Both the position numbers and the translations under genes were made by a program. The notes under the pieces are model-generated. The model saw only the letters and a list, made by a program, of their open reading frames with translations. It searched no databases and was not told the origin of the DNA. DNA of 64,000 nucleotides from Candidatus Bandiella numerosa (GTDB lineage: Bacteria > Pseudomonadota > Alphaproteobacteria > Rickettsiales > Midichloriaceae): the NCBI RefSeq assembly GCF_029981845.1, contig NZ_CP104164.1:124001-188000 (forward strand), in the 5' to 3' direction. Within the stretch, counting starts at the first letter, position 1, and the number at the start of each line of letters is the position of its first letter. This document shows, piece after piece, positions 7,885 to 15,255 of this stretch.

Positions 7885-8246
7885 TCCAATGCCCCTTTTT
7901 TCCACTCATATATGAATCCTATTGTCAGTGTGATAATAAACATAATCATTGACCAAAATCCAATAAGCCCTATTTCCTTTAATACAATCGCCCATGGAAA
8001 TAAAAACGCTATTTCTAAATCAAAGATAATAAAAAGGATAGACACTAAGTAAAACCTCACATCAAATTTTTTCTTAGCATTTCCAAAATTTTCAAAACCG
8101 CATTCATAAGTAGATAATTTTTCTTTGTAGGGATTTAACTTATTCACCACAAAAGGCAAAATTATTAATACAAAAGCTAAGCATGAACTTATTACTATGA
8201 AAATTAATATTGATAGGTAATTTTCTAAATATAATTGCATGTTCAT
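7875..8246 (-). CDS. nuoA: NADH-quinone oxidoreductase subunit A
   Basis: NuoA is a small membrane subunit at the junction of the peripheral and membrane arms of complex I. The 123-residue protein has three hydrophobic segments (about 9-33, 65-87, 92-113). The conserved loop Tyr-Glu-Cys-Gly-Phe-Glu is followed by Phe-Asp-Val-Arg-Phe-Tyr and Phe-Asp-Leu-Glu-Ile-Ala-Phe-Leu-Phe-Pro-Trp, all standard for the subunit. Its end overlaps the nuoB start, and its start lies four bases after the fdx stop. Confidence 0.95.
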   Translation of the reverse strand: MNMQLYLENYLSILIFIVISSCLAFVLIILPFVVNKLNPYKEKLSTYECGFENFGNAKKKFDVRFYLVSILFIIFDLEIAFLFPWAIVLKEIGLIGFWSMIMFIITLTIGFIYEWKKGALEWE

Positions 8247-8250
8247 ATAA

Positions 8251-8577
8251 CTATCTTTCTTTAGGTATTCTTACAGTAAGACCATCAAATTCATCTTGCA
8301 TTATTATCTGGCAACTTAATCTTGAAGTCTTAGTTAAACCAAATGCCAAATCTAACATATCGTCCTCATCTTCTTTTTTTGGTATCACCTTTTCCAGTGT
8401 ATCATAAAAATTTTTATCCACAATAACATGACATGTAGCACACGACAGAGAACCACCACATGCCCCCTCTATTTCATATATACCATTTTGGTGAGCAATT
8501 TCCATAACAGACAAGCCATTAGGTGCTTCTAGTTCTTTAACATCTCCATTATCATGAACAAACTTAATTTTTGGCAT
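8251..8577 (-). CDS. fdx: [2Fe-2S] ferredoxin, adrenodoxin/ISC type
   Basis: This small electron carrier supports iron-sulfur cluster assembly (ISC) and related reductions. The four cluster cysteines are Cys40, Cys46, Cys49 and Cys89, in the pattern CGGSLSCATC and Leu-Ser-Cys-Gln, which separates the adrenodoxin/ISC ferredoxins from plant types. The 108-residue length is typical. It sits seven bases after yajC and four bases before nuoA on the same strand, so it is likely co-transcribed with them. No isc genes are in the window. Confidence 0.94.
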   Translation of the reverse strand: MPKIKFVHDNGDVKELEAPNGLSVMEIAHQNGIYEIEGACGGSLSCATCHVIVDKNFYDTLEKVIPKKEDEDDMLDLAFGLTKTSRLSCQIIMQDEFDGLTVRIPKER

Positions 8578-8584
8578 TCCTTAC

Positions 8585-8914
8585 TCACTTAGCGCTTTTA
8601 TTAAGATTTACAATCTGAGAAACGGTATCTCTTTTAATTTTTACCTTTACATCTTTTGCTATCTCAACAACTAAAATATCGCTCTCTGTCTCCACTTTAG
8701 ATACGGTAGCAACCATTCCACCTGCTGTAACAATTTGGTCACCTTTTTGCAGGTTATTGACCATATCTTGATGATTTTTCAGTTTTTTTTGCTGAGGGCG
8801 AATAACTAAGAAATAAAACACAACTATAATTATCAGCAATGGAGCCATACTAGTAAGCATCGAACCGGCTGAGGAGCCAGCTGACACATCTGCTAAAACC
8901 TCTTGTATAAACAT
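8585..8914 (-). CDS. yajC: preprotein translocase subunit YajC
   Basis: YajC is a single-pass inner-membrane protein that associates with SecDF and SecYEG. The 109-residue product has one hydrophobic helix (about 22-41) followed directly by Arg-Pro-Gln-Gln-Lys-Lys. The soluble part begins Leu-Gln-Lys-Gly-Asp-Gln-Ile-Val-Thr-Ala-Gly-Gly-Met, both strong family signatures. SecD/SecF, its usual neighbours, are not adjacent. It leads the run yajC-fdx-nuoA-nuoB; the ~320 bases upstream (8915-9234) contain no other gene. Confidence 0.94.
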   Translation of the reverse strand: MFIQEVLADVSAGSSAGSMLTSMAPLLIIIVVFYFLVIRPQQKKLKNHQDMVNNLQKGDQIVTAGGMVATVSKVETESDILVVEIAKDVKVKIKRDTVSQIVNLNKSAK

Positions 8915-9234
8915 AAATCAATATATAATAAATTTTACCTATTTCTATATCATCAGTAGCACTTTTTCAATAACTATTTGTGGATTAAAAACTTTATTGC
9001 ACCAATATTAAATCTATGGGCTTTTTCATATATTCAGCATTATGCTAAATATTACTTTAAACTGCAGAATATTTATCTTTATTTATATCTCTAATTTCAT
9101 CCATATATTTTCTTATTCACTTGAGTAAATTAGGAAGTTTGATGACTATGTACCTTAATAAAATATGCTTTGAACTTGCACAAAGTATTTAAAGAGCCTT
9201 GATAAGATTTAAAATATCTGGTAAGAGTCTAAGT

Positions 9235-9324
9235 GGATGGATGGCCGAGCGGTTTAAGGTACCGGTCTTGAAAACCGGCGTGCGTTAACACGTACCGTGG
9301 GTTCGAATCCCACTCCATCCGCCA
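9235..9324 (+). tRNA. tRNA-Ser (anticodon UGA)
   Basis: The acceptor stem GGATGGA (9235-9241) pairs with TCCATCC (9314-9320), followed by discriminator G and an encoded CCA. The anticodon arm is CCGGT-CTTGAAA-ACCGG, giving anticodon UGA, which reads UCA. A long variable arm (GTGCGTTAACACGTAC) marks it as a class II serine tRNA. The T arm has GTGGGTTCGAATCCCAC. It is the left boundary of an accessory segment reaching to about 12.9 kb. Confidence 0.97.
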
Positions 9325-9360
9325 TTTGTTCGAATAAGTAAGTTATTGATATATCAATAT

Positions 9361-9711
9361 ATGCCGCATATAATTATTGAATATTCCGACAATGTGAGCT
9401 CCTTAGTGAATCCTACGAAGATTACTCATCTTGCGCATAATATAATGATGCAGTCAGGCCTTTTTAATGCTGCAGATATAAAATCACGCTCCTATGTTTC
9501 TGAGGATTATTTGGTAGGTGAAAAGGGCAATAAGGGATTTTTTGTTCACGTAACTGTGTATATACTTGAAGGTCGCTCTACCTTACAAAAACAGAACTTA
9601 AGTGATGCGTTAAGCGATGCCTTGCAAATACCTTTGGAAAAAGTGGATCAATTATCTATTGATATTAGAGAATTGGCGAAAGATACGTATCGCAAATATG
9701 TCTCTAGATAA
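9361..9711 (+). CDS. 5-carboxymethyl-2-hydroxymuconate isomerase-like tautomerase
   Basis: The 116-residue product begins Met-Pro-His-Ile-Ile-Ile-Glu-Tyr-Ser. Exposing Pro as residue 1 after Met removal is the catalytic feature of the tautomerase/CHMI superfamily, and length and sequence match the CHMI (HpaF-type) branch. In free-living bacteria CHMI acts in homoprotocatechuate breakdown, but no pathway genes are present here, so the true substrate is unknown. I chose ATG 9361 over an upstream ATG at 9346, because only the former places Pro at position 2. It lies 36 bases after the tRNA-Ser gene. Confidence 0.85.
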   Translation: MPHIIIEYSDNVSSLVNPTKITHLAHNIMMQSGLFNAADIKSRSYVSEDYLVGEKGNKGFFVHVTVYILEGRSTLQKQNLSDALSDALQIPLEKVDQLSIDIRELAKDTYRKYVSR

Positions 9712-9846
9712 TTATTAGCTTATACCTTGGTTTCTTAAAAAACTCGCCAATAATAGACTTCAAGTCATATATATCCCAAAAATCGACAATGAGCTCTCGC
9801 TTGACCTTGTACTGTCTTGCATGGAATTGTCCGTGATTTTTCAAAT
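9704..9846 (-). pseudogene. short open remnant, unidentified
   Basis: On the minus strand, about 45 codons are open and end at a TAG (9704-9706). They have a protein-like composition (for example DFWDIYDLKSIIGEFFKK) and no convincing start. A stop lies just upstream of the open part. I do not recognise the family. The remainder of the 600-base gap up to 10314 is less AT-rich than normal spacers here and shows no intact gene, suggesting decayed inserted DNA. Confidence 0.25.
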
Positions 9847-10202
9847 TACAAAACTACCCTCTGAACCCCAGTATACATAGGCTTTAGCGCGTTTTAGCTC
9901 CCCACCACATGCGTACTTAGAGAATCACAAAATCACCGATTTTAACATTAAATCTCCCTTTTTGCTCTCTGTTTCTCCGTTTACATGCGAGCGTCAATCA
10001 TCAAGGTACGTATATCATCAAACTCCTGATTTACATGGATTGCAGAGAATTAGCGTTTTTTAGAGAACGAAAATCGGAGTAGTGATAGAGATTCGAAATG
10101 GGGAAAACAAGGTAAATCAAGGGGCGGAGGGTACCAAGAAAGAGAGCCAAATGTAAAATCTAGCTTGCATCAATTTTTAGGCAATTATAACTAACAAATT
10201 AA

Positions 10203-10237
10203 AGACTGAAGTCTCTCTGCCTAAAGGCGAGGGTTTT
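10203..10237 (+). repeat. hairpin resembling an IS200/IS605-type end or terminator
   Basis: A short palindrome AGACTGAAGTCT (10203-10214) runs into a stem of CTCTC, bulged T and GCC (10213-10221), pairing across a TAAA loop with GGCGAGGG (10226-10233), then TTTT. Subterminal hairpins of this style occur at IS200/IS605 ends, but no TnpA or TnpB remnant was recognised nearby. It could equally terminate a rightward transcript from the tautomerase gene. Confidence 0.35.
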
Positions 10238-10314
10238 AAAGTAATTATGTGATTATGAAAACAATCTCATACACATTAAAATGAAGGTGTTATGAAATTA
10301 TACATTGAATAGTA

Positions 10315-10868
10315 TTATTCAATTTCAAATATGGCTTCAACTTCAACAGAGGCACCAAGTGGAAGAGAAGAAACGCCCACAGCTGCCCTTGCATGCTTTC
10401 CTTTGTCGCCGAATATTTTAACAATGATATCAGAAGCTCCGTTTATTACTTGAGGATGACTAGTAAAATCAGATGCACTATTAACAAATCCTGTTAACTT
10501 GACGCAACGTTTTACTTTATCTAAAGAACCGACTGCTGATTTTAGTTGCGCGACAATATTTAAAGCGCATAATTTTGCAGCTTCCACTCCATCTTCAATA
10601 GCAATATTCTCTCCTAACTTACCCGTAAATTTTACCCTGCCTTCTTCCATAGGTAATTGCCCTGAAATAAAATCAATTTGCCAACTTTAACATAGGGCAC
10701 GTAATTGGCAACCGGTGCAGAGACTTTTGGTAAAGTAATGCTTAATTCAGATAGATTTTTCTCGATGAAATTTGCTGTCTGATTTTCTAAAGCAAAACAT
10801 AACTCGCTACCCAGTACTACGAATAACAAACATATCGATATTTTGATACGATGTCTAAATTGTTGCAC
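10315..10868 (-). pseudogene. exported RidA-family imine deaminase, frame broken by one base
   Basis: Two overlapping frames together encode one RidA (YjgF) protein. The first frame gives a signal peptide (hydrophobic ISICLLFVVLGSELCFA) then Glu-Leu-Ser-Ile-Thr-Leu-Pro-Lys and Pro-Val-Ala-Asn-Tyr-Val-Pro. The second continues Met-Glu-Glu-Gly-Arg-Val, Asn-Gly-Ala-Ser-Asp and the family C-terminus ARAAVGVSSLPLGASVEVEA. They join if one T is added to the short T run read at about 10665-10667, giving Phe-Ser-Gly-Gln-Leu-Pro. RidA hydrolyses reactive enamine/imine intermediates. The GTG start at 10868 has an AAGGAGG ribosome site six bases away. The signal peptide is unusual, since RidA is normally cytosolic. 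It faces the oxidase gene on the other strand. Confidence 0.8.
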
Positions 10869-10931
10869 GATCAACCTCCTTGAAATTCAATTTGCACTTG
10901 ACAAAATTTTACTAAAACCATACGTATGATA

Positions 10932-10949
10932 ATGTTGTATGTACAACAT
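10932..10949. promoter_or_regulatory. perfect 18-bp operator-like palindrome between ridA-like and oxidase genes
   Basis: ATGTTGTA (10932-10939), two bases, then its exact reverse complement TACAACAT (10942-10949). It lies 26 bases before the oxidase ATG and about 64 bases before the RidA-like start on the other strand. A TTGACA (10898-10903) and a TATGAT (10925-10930) lie just upstream but are 21 bases apart, longer than ideal. The placement fits a repressor site controlling the oxidase or both genes. The regulator is unknown. Confidence 0.55.
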
Positions 10950-10975
10950 CAAACCATTCATTGTAAAGGAAAATT

Positions 10976-12139
10976 ATGATCATCACAAAAATTAAACTGA
11001 TTTGTATTGCAGCCTTTCTATCGATTATACCGCTTGTAGCAAGCGCAGCACCACTTGATGTAAGGAAAATTACACCTCCAAAATTAGAATCTACTCATTT
11101 GGGGCAAAAAATACTATGTCATAGGCCAATGAGACATGGTTCTCCGAATATGATTGTTGAACAAAAAGATGGAAAAGTAATCGCACATAATTATGGGCAT
11201 GGTGGCAGTGGTTGGACCTTAGGCCCGGGATCTGCTTCATATGTAAATAATTTACTTATAAATTTTTCAGGTGCTGCTGATTTAAAAAATGATACACCTA
11301 TTACAATTATTGGCGCAGGTGCTTTAGGTCTTTTTACAGCTTACGATCTAGTACAAAGAGGTTTTACAAATATAACCATCGTAGCTGAAAAATTTGATTC
11401 TCTTACATCACATAATGCAGGCGGATTACTTGCGCCGGTATCGATGGATAATGACCCAAAGATGCAAAAAATCATCGATCAAATTGGTATCGATGCTTAT
11501 AAGTTTTACGCAAGCATCGCACAAAAAAAACACAAACATTTTAAAGATGGGGCCGTAATCGTGCCAACATATTTTGAAAATCGAGAGGATTCTGGCTTAG
11601 AGCCATATGTCGGAAAAGTAATGAGGCCAGCAAAGGATGTAATGCTTGATTTTGGTAATGGTACCACTAGAAAAATGGTCTCTTATGATGATGGTATTTT
11701 TATCGATACTGCAAAAATGATGACAGGCCTTCGTGACTATTTAGATAAAAAGAAAATCAAGTTTGTTCAGAAAAAAATTCATTCATTTAGCGATCTAAAC
11801 ACCATGTATATTATCAATTGCAGCGGACTTGGTTCTGGTGAACTTAATAAAGATGGAGAGATGGCAGCAGTGCAAGGGCATTTAATTATGCTTAAAGACC
11901 AAAATCCTCAAGATTTACAGTATATGATTTTAGTATATTTTAACGAAGGTGAAACGCAATCAGGTCAGAAAGTAAAACGCTCTTTTTATATTTTTCCAAA
12001 ATATTTACCAAATACAGGAGCTAAGGATATAGGCGTTATAGGAGGTACATTTATTGAGGGTGCCACACCTAAAACACCTAATGAAAAAGAGTTTGATATT
12101 CTACTTGAAGGAGCAAAAAAGTTTTACGGTATTCAATGA
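10976..12139 (+). CDS. exported, circularly permuted D-amino-acid-oxidase-like FAD enzyme
   Basis: The protein starts with a Sec-type signal peptide (ending about Ala-Ser-Ala-Ala at 22-25). It then has the segment that closes ordinary D-amino-acid oxidases: His-Arg-Pro-Met-Arg (49-53) and HNYGHGGSGWTLGPGSA (71-87), which fits the DAAO signature pattern. Only after this comes the FAD Rossmann motif Gly-Ala-Gly-Ala-Leu-Gly (113-118), which is N-terminal in the classical family, then His-Asn-Ala-Gly-Gly-Leu-Leu-Ala-Pro. It ends with Val-Ile-Gly-Gly-Thr-Phe and Glu-Gly-Ala-Lys-Lys, the part that normally precedes the Arg-Pro segment. The fold order is therefore permuted. DAAO-type enzymes oxidise amino acids to imino acids with peroxide release. 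AAAGGA lies five bases before the ATG. Substrate is unknown. Confidence 0.82.
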   Translation: MIITKIKLICIAAFLSIIPLVASAAPLDVRKITPPKLESTHLGQKILCHRPMRHGSPNMIVEQKDGKVIAHNYGHGGSGWTLGPGSASYVNNLLINFSGAADLKNDTPITIIGAGALGLFTAYDLVQRGFTNITIVAEKFDSLTSHNAGGLLAPVSMDNDPKMQKIIDQIGIDAYKFYASIAQKKHKHFKDGAVIVPTYFENREDSGLEPYVGKVMRPAKDVMLDFGNGTTRKMVSYDDGIFIDTAKMMTGLRDYLDKKKIKFVQKKIHSFSDLNTMYIINCSGLGSGELNKDGEMAAVQGHLIMLKDQNPQDLQYMILVYFNEGETQSGQKVKRSFYIFPKYLPNTGAKDIGVIGGTFIEGATPKTPNEKEFDILLEGAKKFYGIQ

Positions 12140-12150
12140 TAATATTCAAT

Positions 12151-12172
12151 GGCTCGCTATCATTAGCTAGCC
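12151..12172. terminator. stem-loop after the oxidase gene
   Basis: GGCTCGCT (12151-12158) and AGCTAGCC (12165-12172) pair with one mismatch across a six-base loop, eleven bases after the oxidase stop codon. No clear T-run follows on either strand, so it may be a weak terminator or an RNA-stabilising hairpin rather than a strong Rho-independent site. Confidence 0.35.
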
Positions 12173-12498
12173 ACCTTTAAACAACATCCTCTGTTTATTC
12201 ATTGCACATACCTCGCAGCCGAATGGTTCTCCATGTTCATGCCAAAGGTTGGGTATGTTTTGCAAGAGATCATCAAGTTTCATATGGAGGAGTTGGTTTC
12301 CTAAAAGGATAGCTTCTTTAAGTTTTGGAACAAGGAAATTGAGCCTGAGGATAAGCTGCACATATTTTTAGCTGTGACTTTATTGAAATCGCATAAATCC
12401 TGCATGGTTAGATATTTGCCGGATTTTAGCTGGCGTTGCCATAGGTGCGCACATACCAAGGCTTTGACTAATGTTGTAGCGAACCCTCTGAACCACAT
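12167..12498 (-). pseudogene. serine recombinase C-terminal remnant, frameshifted
   Basis: Reading leftwards, the first frame gives Leu-Val-Lys-Ala-Leu-x-Cys-Ala-His-Leu-Trp-Gln and Leu-Lys-Ser-Gly-Lys-Tyr-Leu-Thr-Met. After a shift near 12360 a second frame gives Leu-Ile-Leu-Arg-Leu-Asn-Phe-Leu-Val-Pro-Lys-Leu-Lys-Glu-Ala-Ile-Leu. Together these match the C-terminal helix-turn-helix of large serine recombinases: LIKALARAH.W, then YVSRLLRLTFLAPDIVEAIL. The catalytic N-terminal domain is missing. It is evidence of past site-specific integration in the tRNA-Ser-linked segment. Confidence 0.65.
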
Positions 12499-12910
12499 TA
12501 TTCATAAACTTTGTTGTATGATTGAATTTTCTTAGCAGAATTCCAAGAAATATTTTTATAGGATTTCTTATTATAATCCCAGATAAGATAAATTAATAAC
12601 TCGTCATTAGGGTAATAATCAATTGCCAATTACCTATAAGCTTTTTATCAAATCTATGCCTGTTCACAATATCGTTAATACTGACACTTCACTTGGTTGA
12701 TTCCTAAAATTTGAAGCCAAGCTTTATACTTCACTGCGCCATTTATTTGCCCAATTTTTGCAACACCGATTACTTTCACTTTAGCAATAATATCACTTTA
12801 CTTCAGTAACTGTTCATTAGAAAGCGGAGCAAGCAAAGCATTAGAAAAAATGCTATATAAAATAATAGGTATAGCAAATAGCACAGAAAATATAGTTTTG
12901 TAAATTTTAT
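12498..12910 (-). pseudogene. decayed gene for a small secreted protein
   Basis: On the minus strand from about 12910, an ATA where a start codon would be is followed by a signal-peptide-like run (TIFSVLFAIPIILYSIFSNA) and Pro-Leu-Ser-Asn-Glu-Gln-Leu-Leu-Lys. Then come an in-frame TAA, Ser-Asp-Ile-Ile-Ala-Lys-Val-Lys-Val-Ile-Gly and Tyr-Lys-Ala-Trp-Leu-Gln. After further shifts it ends Tyr-Leu-Ile-Trp-Asp-Tyr-Asn-Lys-Lys-Ser-Tyr-Lys. The pieces are consistent with one short exported protein damaged by a lost start, a stop and frameshifts. I cannot name the family with confidence. Confidence 0.45.
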
Positions 12911-12946
12911 TTAAAAAGCAAGTCGTAACTACTTTTTTTCGCTTTA

Positions 12947-13837
12947 TTAATATATTATTGTATTAAAAATAGTAGAGAAGATTAATTTAACATTATCTGT
13001 GTACTCCATTAATCTTTCTAATTTTGATGCTGGCTTGACCAAAACATAATCTTTTACTTCTAAATTTTCAAGATCTTCTTTGCTTTTAAGCCATTTAATA
13101 GCATCAGTACGATCACCTATTTCATCAATAAGCTTCAGTTTATTTGCTTGGCTACCTATAAAAATTCTTCCATCAGATACTTTTTTTAAATCATCCTCTG
13201 AAAAATTTCTTCTTTTCTTAACAAGCTCTATAAAAAATTTATTCGATTCATCAACTAAATTCTGTACATGTTCTTTTTGCTGATCATTAAGTTTTTCAAA
13301 ATAATTAGGAATGCCTTTTAGTGGGGATGATTTTATTAATTCAAGGTTTATCCCATATTTTTTTGCAAATTCACTAACTTCAAAATTCATTATTATGACG
13401 CCTATCGAGCCTACAAGACTAATATCATAAGCATATATTCTGTCTGTTCCAATCGCTGCCATATATGCAGCAGATGCACCTATTTCTCCTATTGAGGAAA
13501 CTATTGGCTTTTTTTGTGCAATTTTTCTGAATTCCCTATACAATGACTCTCCACCCACTCCAGTTCCGCCCGAACTATTTATATTTACTAAAACTGCTTT
13601 TATATTATTATCACTAGCAATCTTATTCAAAGATTTGATAACTTCTTTGTCCTGCAGGAGCATACCTGTTATTTCTATGCTCGCAATATAATCTGATTTA
13701 ATTTGAGATACCCCATCACCTTTATGATAGAAAATCACAAATAAAGCGCTAAAGAACAGGGTCAAGGCAATAAACTTCCACTTATTAACACTACTTTTAA
13801 GCTTATACCTATCAATTATATAATCATCTCCGATCAT
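12947..13837 (-). CDS. sppA: signal peptide peptidase SppA, S49 family
   Basis: SppA degrades cleaved signal peptides in the inner membrane. The 296-residue protein is the short single-domain type. A membrane anchor lies at about 20-37, and Asn-Ser-Ser-Gly-Gly precedes the active site. The catalytic Ser122 sits in Ile-Gly-Ala-Ser-Ala-Ala-Tyr. A candidate general-base Lys174 lies in Ser-Ser-Pro-Leu-Lys-Gly, matching the position in Bacillus SppA. Val-Gly-Ser-Ile-Gly-Val and Val-Ser-Asp-Gly-Arg-Ile-Phe-Ile-Gly are also family features. It follows tolC by six bases on the same strand, so the two are probably co-expressed. Confidence 0.93.
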   Translation of the reverse strand: MIGDDYIIDRYKLKSSVNKWKFIALTLFFSALFVIFYHKGDGVSQIKSDYIASIEITGMLLQDKEVIKSLNKIASDNNIKAVLVNINSSGGTGVGGESLYREFRKIAQKKPIVSSIGEIGASAAYMAAIGTDRIYAYDISLVGSIGVIIMNFEVSEFAKKYGINLELIKSSPLKGIPNYFEKLNDQQKEHVQNLVDESNKFFIELVKKRRNFSEDDLKKVSDGRIFIGSQANKLKLIDEIGDRTDAIKWLKSKEDLENLEVKDYVLVKPASKLERLMEYTDNVKLIFSTIFNTIIY

Positions 13838-13843
13838 TTATTT

Positions 13844-15181
13844 TTACTTTTTACTTTTCACTTCTTCACTACTTTGAATAACCTTAGGTAAATTTCCGAC
13901 TAAATTATAAGTTTCAAATAATGATATTTTATAGTCTCTTTCCTTAGATAATCTTTTTATTACGTTAAGATTATAATCCCTTTGCCTGTTGATTACCTCT
14001 ATTAAAGTTTTTGCGCCAACATCAAATTCAGATTGAGTGCTTAGATATGTTTGGTAAAAATTCTCCTCAGCAACACGTGATGATGCATATATTTGCTCAC
14101 TTGATGTATACTTATTCCATACACTAACAGCTTGCGATTGAATCATATTTAGTACATCCCTAACACTAAATTCAGCACCTTTACTTCTCTTTTTTGCCTC
14201 AGATATGTTTAGATATTGCACCCCTCCTTTATAAAGCAGTGGAACATTAACTCCCACGCCGTATGTATTTCCTTTAAAATCACTAGGATTATCCTTGAAA
14301 GGGTTATTATCGGAATATTTTTGTCTTGAGGAATTTGCAAACAACTGCACATTTGGTAATAATCCAGCTGCAGCAACATTTACTCCTTGTTTTGATGCTT
14401 TAAGTTCATTTTTTACTTTTATTAAATCTGGATTTTGAGTGTTTACTAAAATTTTAAATTCATCAAAATTTTTAATTTTTGCATATTTTTTAATGTCAAT
14501 TTGCTCCATAACTTTAGGAGCTTCCTCGCCAACATAGTATTGAAAATTTGATTCTGCTTGAGTTTTTTCCACTAAATAATCTTCTAAATTACTTTTCATA
14601 TCTGCAAGATTAGCCTTAGCTAAGAATAACGAAGTTTTTGTTTCAGCTCCAGTTTTTACAGTAATTTCAGCCTTCTCTAAACTTTTTTGAGCCATATTAA
14701 CATTTGTTTGCTGAACCTTAACAAACTCTCTAGATGTTAAGACGTTTTGATAACTTTGAACGGTATTTAAGATCATCTTGTTTAATGCTCTATTATAATT
14801 CTGATATGCAGCGTTTATATTTGCATCAGCCATTGCTATTTTTGCAATTGTAGAGCCACCTGTAAAAATATCTTGTTGAATATTCAACCCAAACGACTCT
14901 TTGTGAAAAGACGATGCGCCATTATAAGGGTTAGCCTTATAGTCACTTGGATTATAAAATGTTTTATTTAATGCGATATTTACGTCTGGTAAAAACTCCG
15001 TTGCTGCTTTCGGTTTTTCTAAGATTGCAATTTCCAATTTCTTTTTCTCCACCTGCAACTGTTCATTATTTAATAAAGTTGAGTTAACAGCATCCTTCAA
15101 GCTATACGCCCCTACGTAATTGAAATTTGATGCAAAGAATAAAGTAAGCAACGCCACTTTGAAAAATCTATTTTTGTTCAT
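13844..15181 (-). CDS. tolC: TolC-family outer membrane efflux/secretion channel
   Basis: TolC trimers form the outer-membrane duct for type I secretion and drug efflux. The 445-residue protein has a signal peptide (about 1-25). Two duplicated outer-membrane-efflux repeats follow, with Tyr-Ser-Leu-Lys-Asp-Ala-Val-Asn at the mature N-terminus and long helical stretches rich in Asn, Gln and Ala. A Val-Gly-Ala-Lys-Thr-Leu-Ile-Glu-Val-Ile-Asn turn near the end is characteristic of the second repeat. No inner-membrane ABC or fusion partner is adjacent. It leads the pair tolC-sppA. Confidence 0.93.
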   Translation of the reverse strand: MNKNRFFKVALLTLFFASNFNYVGAYSLKDAVNSTLLNNEQLQVEKKKLEIAILEKPKAATEFLPDVNIALNKTFYNPSDYKANPYNGASSFHKESFGLNIQQDIFTGGSTIAKIAMADANINAAYQNYNRALNKMILNTVQSYQNVLTSREFVKVQQTNVNMAQKSLEKAEITVKTGAETKTSLFLAKANLADMKSNLEDYLVEKTQAESNFQYYVGEEAPKVMEQIDIKKYAKIKNFDEFKILVNTQNPDLIKVKNELKASKQGVNVAAAGLLPNVQLFANSSRQKYSDNNPFKDNPSDFKGNTYGVGVNVPLLYKGGVQYLNISEAKKRSKGAEFSVRDVLNMIQSQAVSVWNKYTSSEQIYASSRVAEENFYQTYLSTQSEFDVGAKTLIEVINRQRDYNLNVIKRLSKERDYKISLFETYNLVGNLPKVIQSSEEVKSKK

Positions 15182-15255
15182 TTTAGTATTTTATTGTAAA
15201 TATAGAACCAATATATAGTAACAACAAAGAATTTCCAATACCTTTGTTAAAATAA

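Noticed and set aside
12151..12172. Attachment-site repeat matching the tRNA-Ser 3' end
   Set aside because: The sequence is a local hairpin and does not repeat the tRNA 3' end; no such repeat was found up to sppA.
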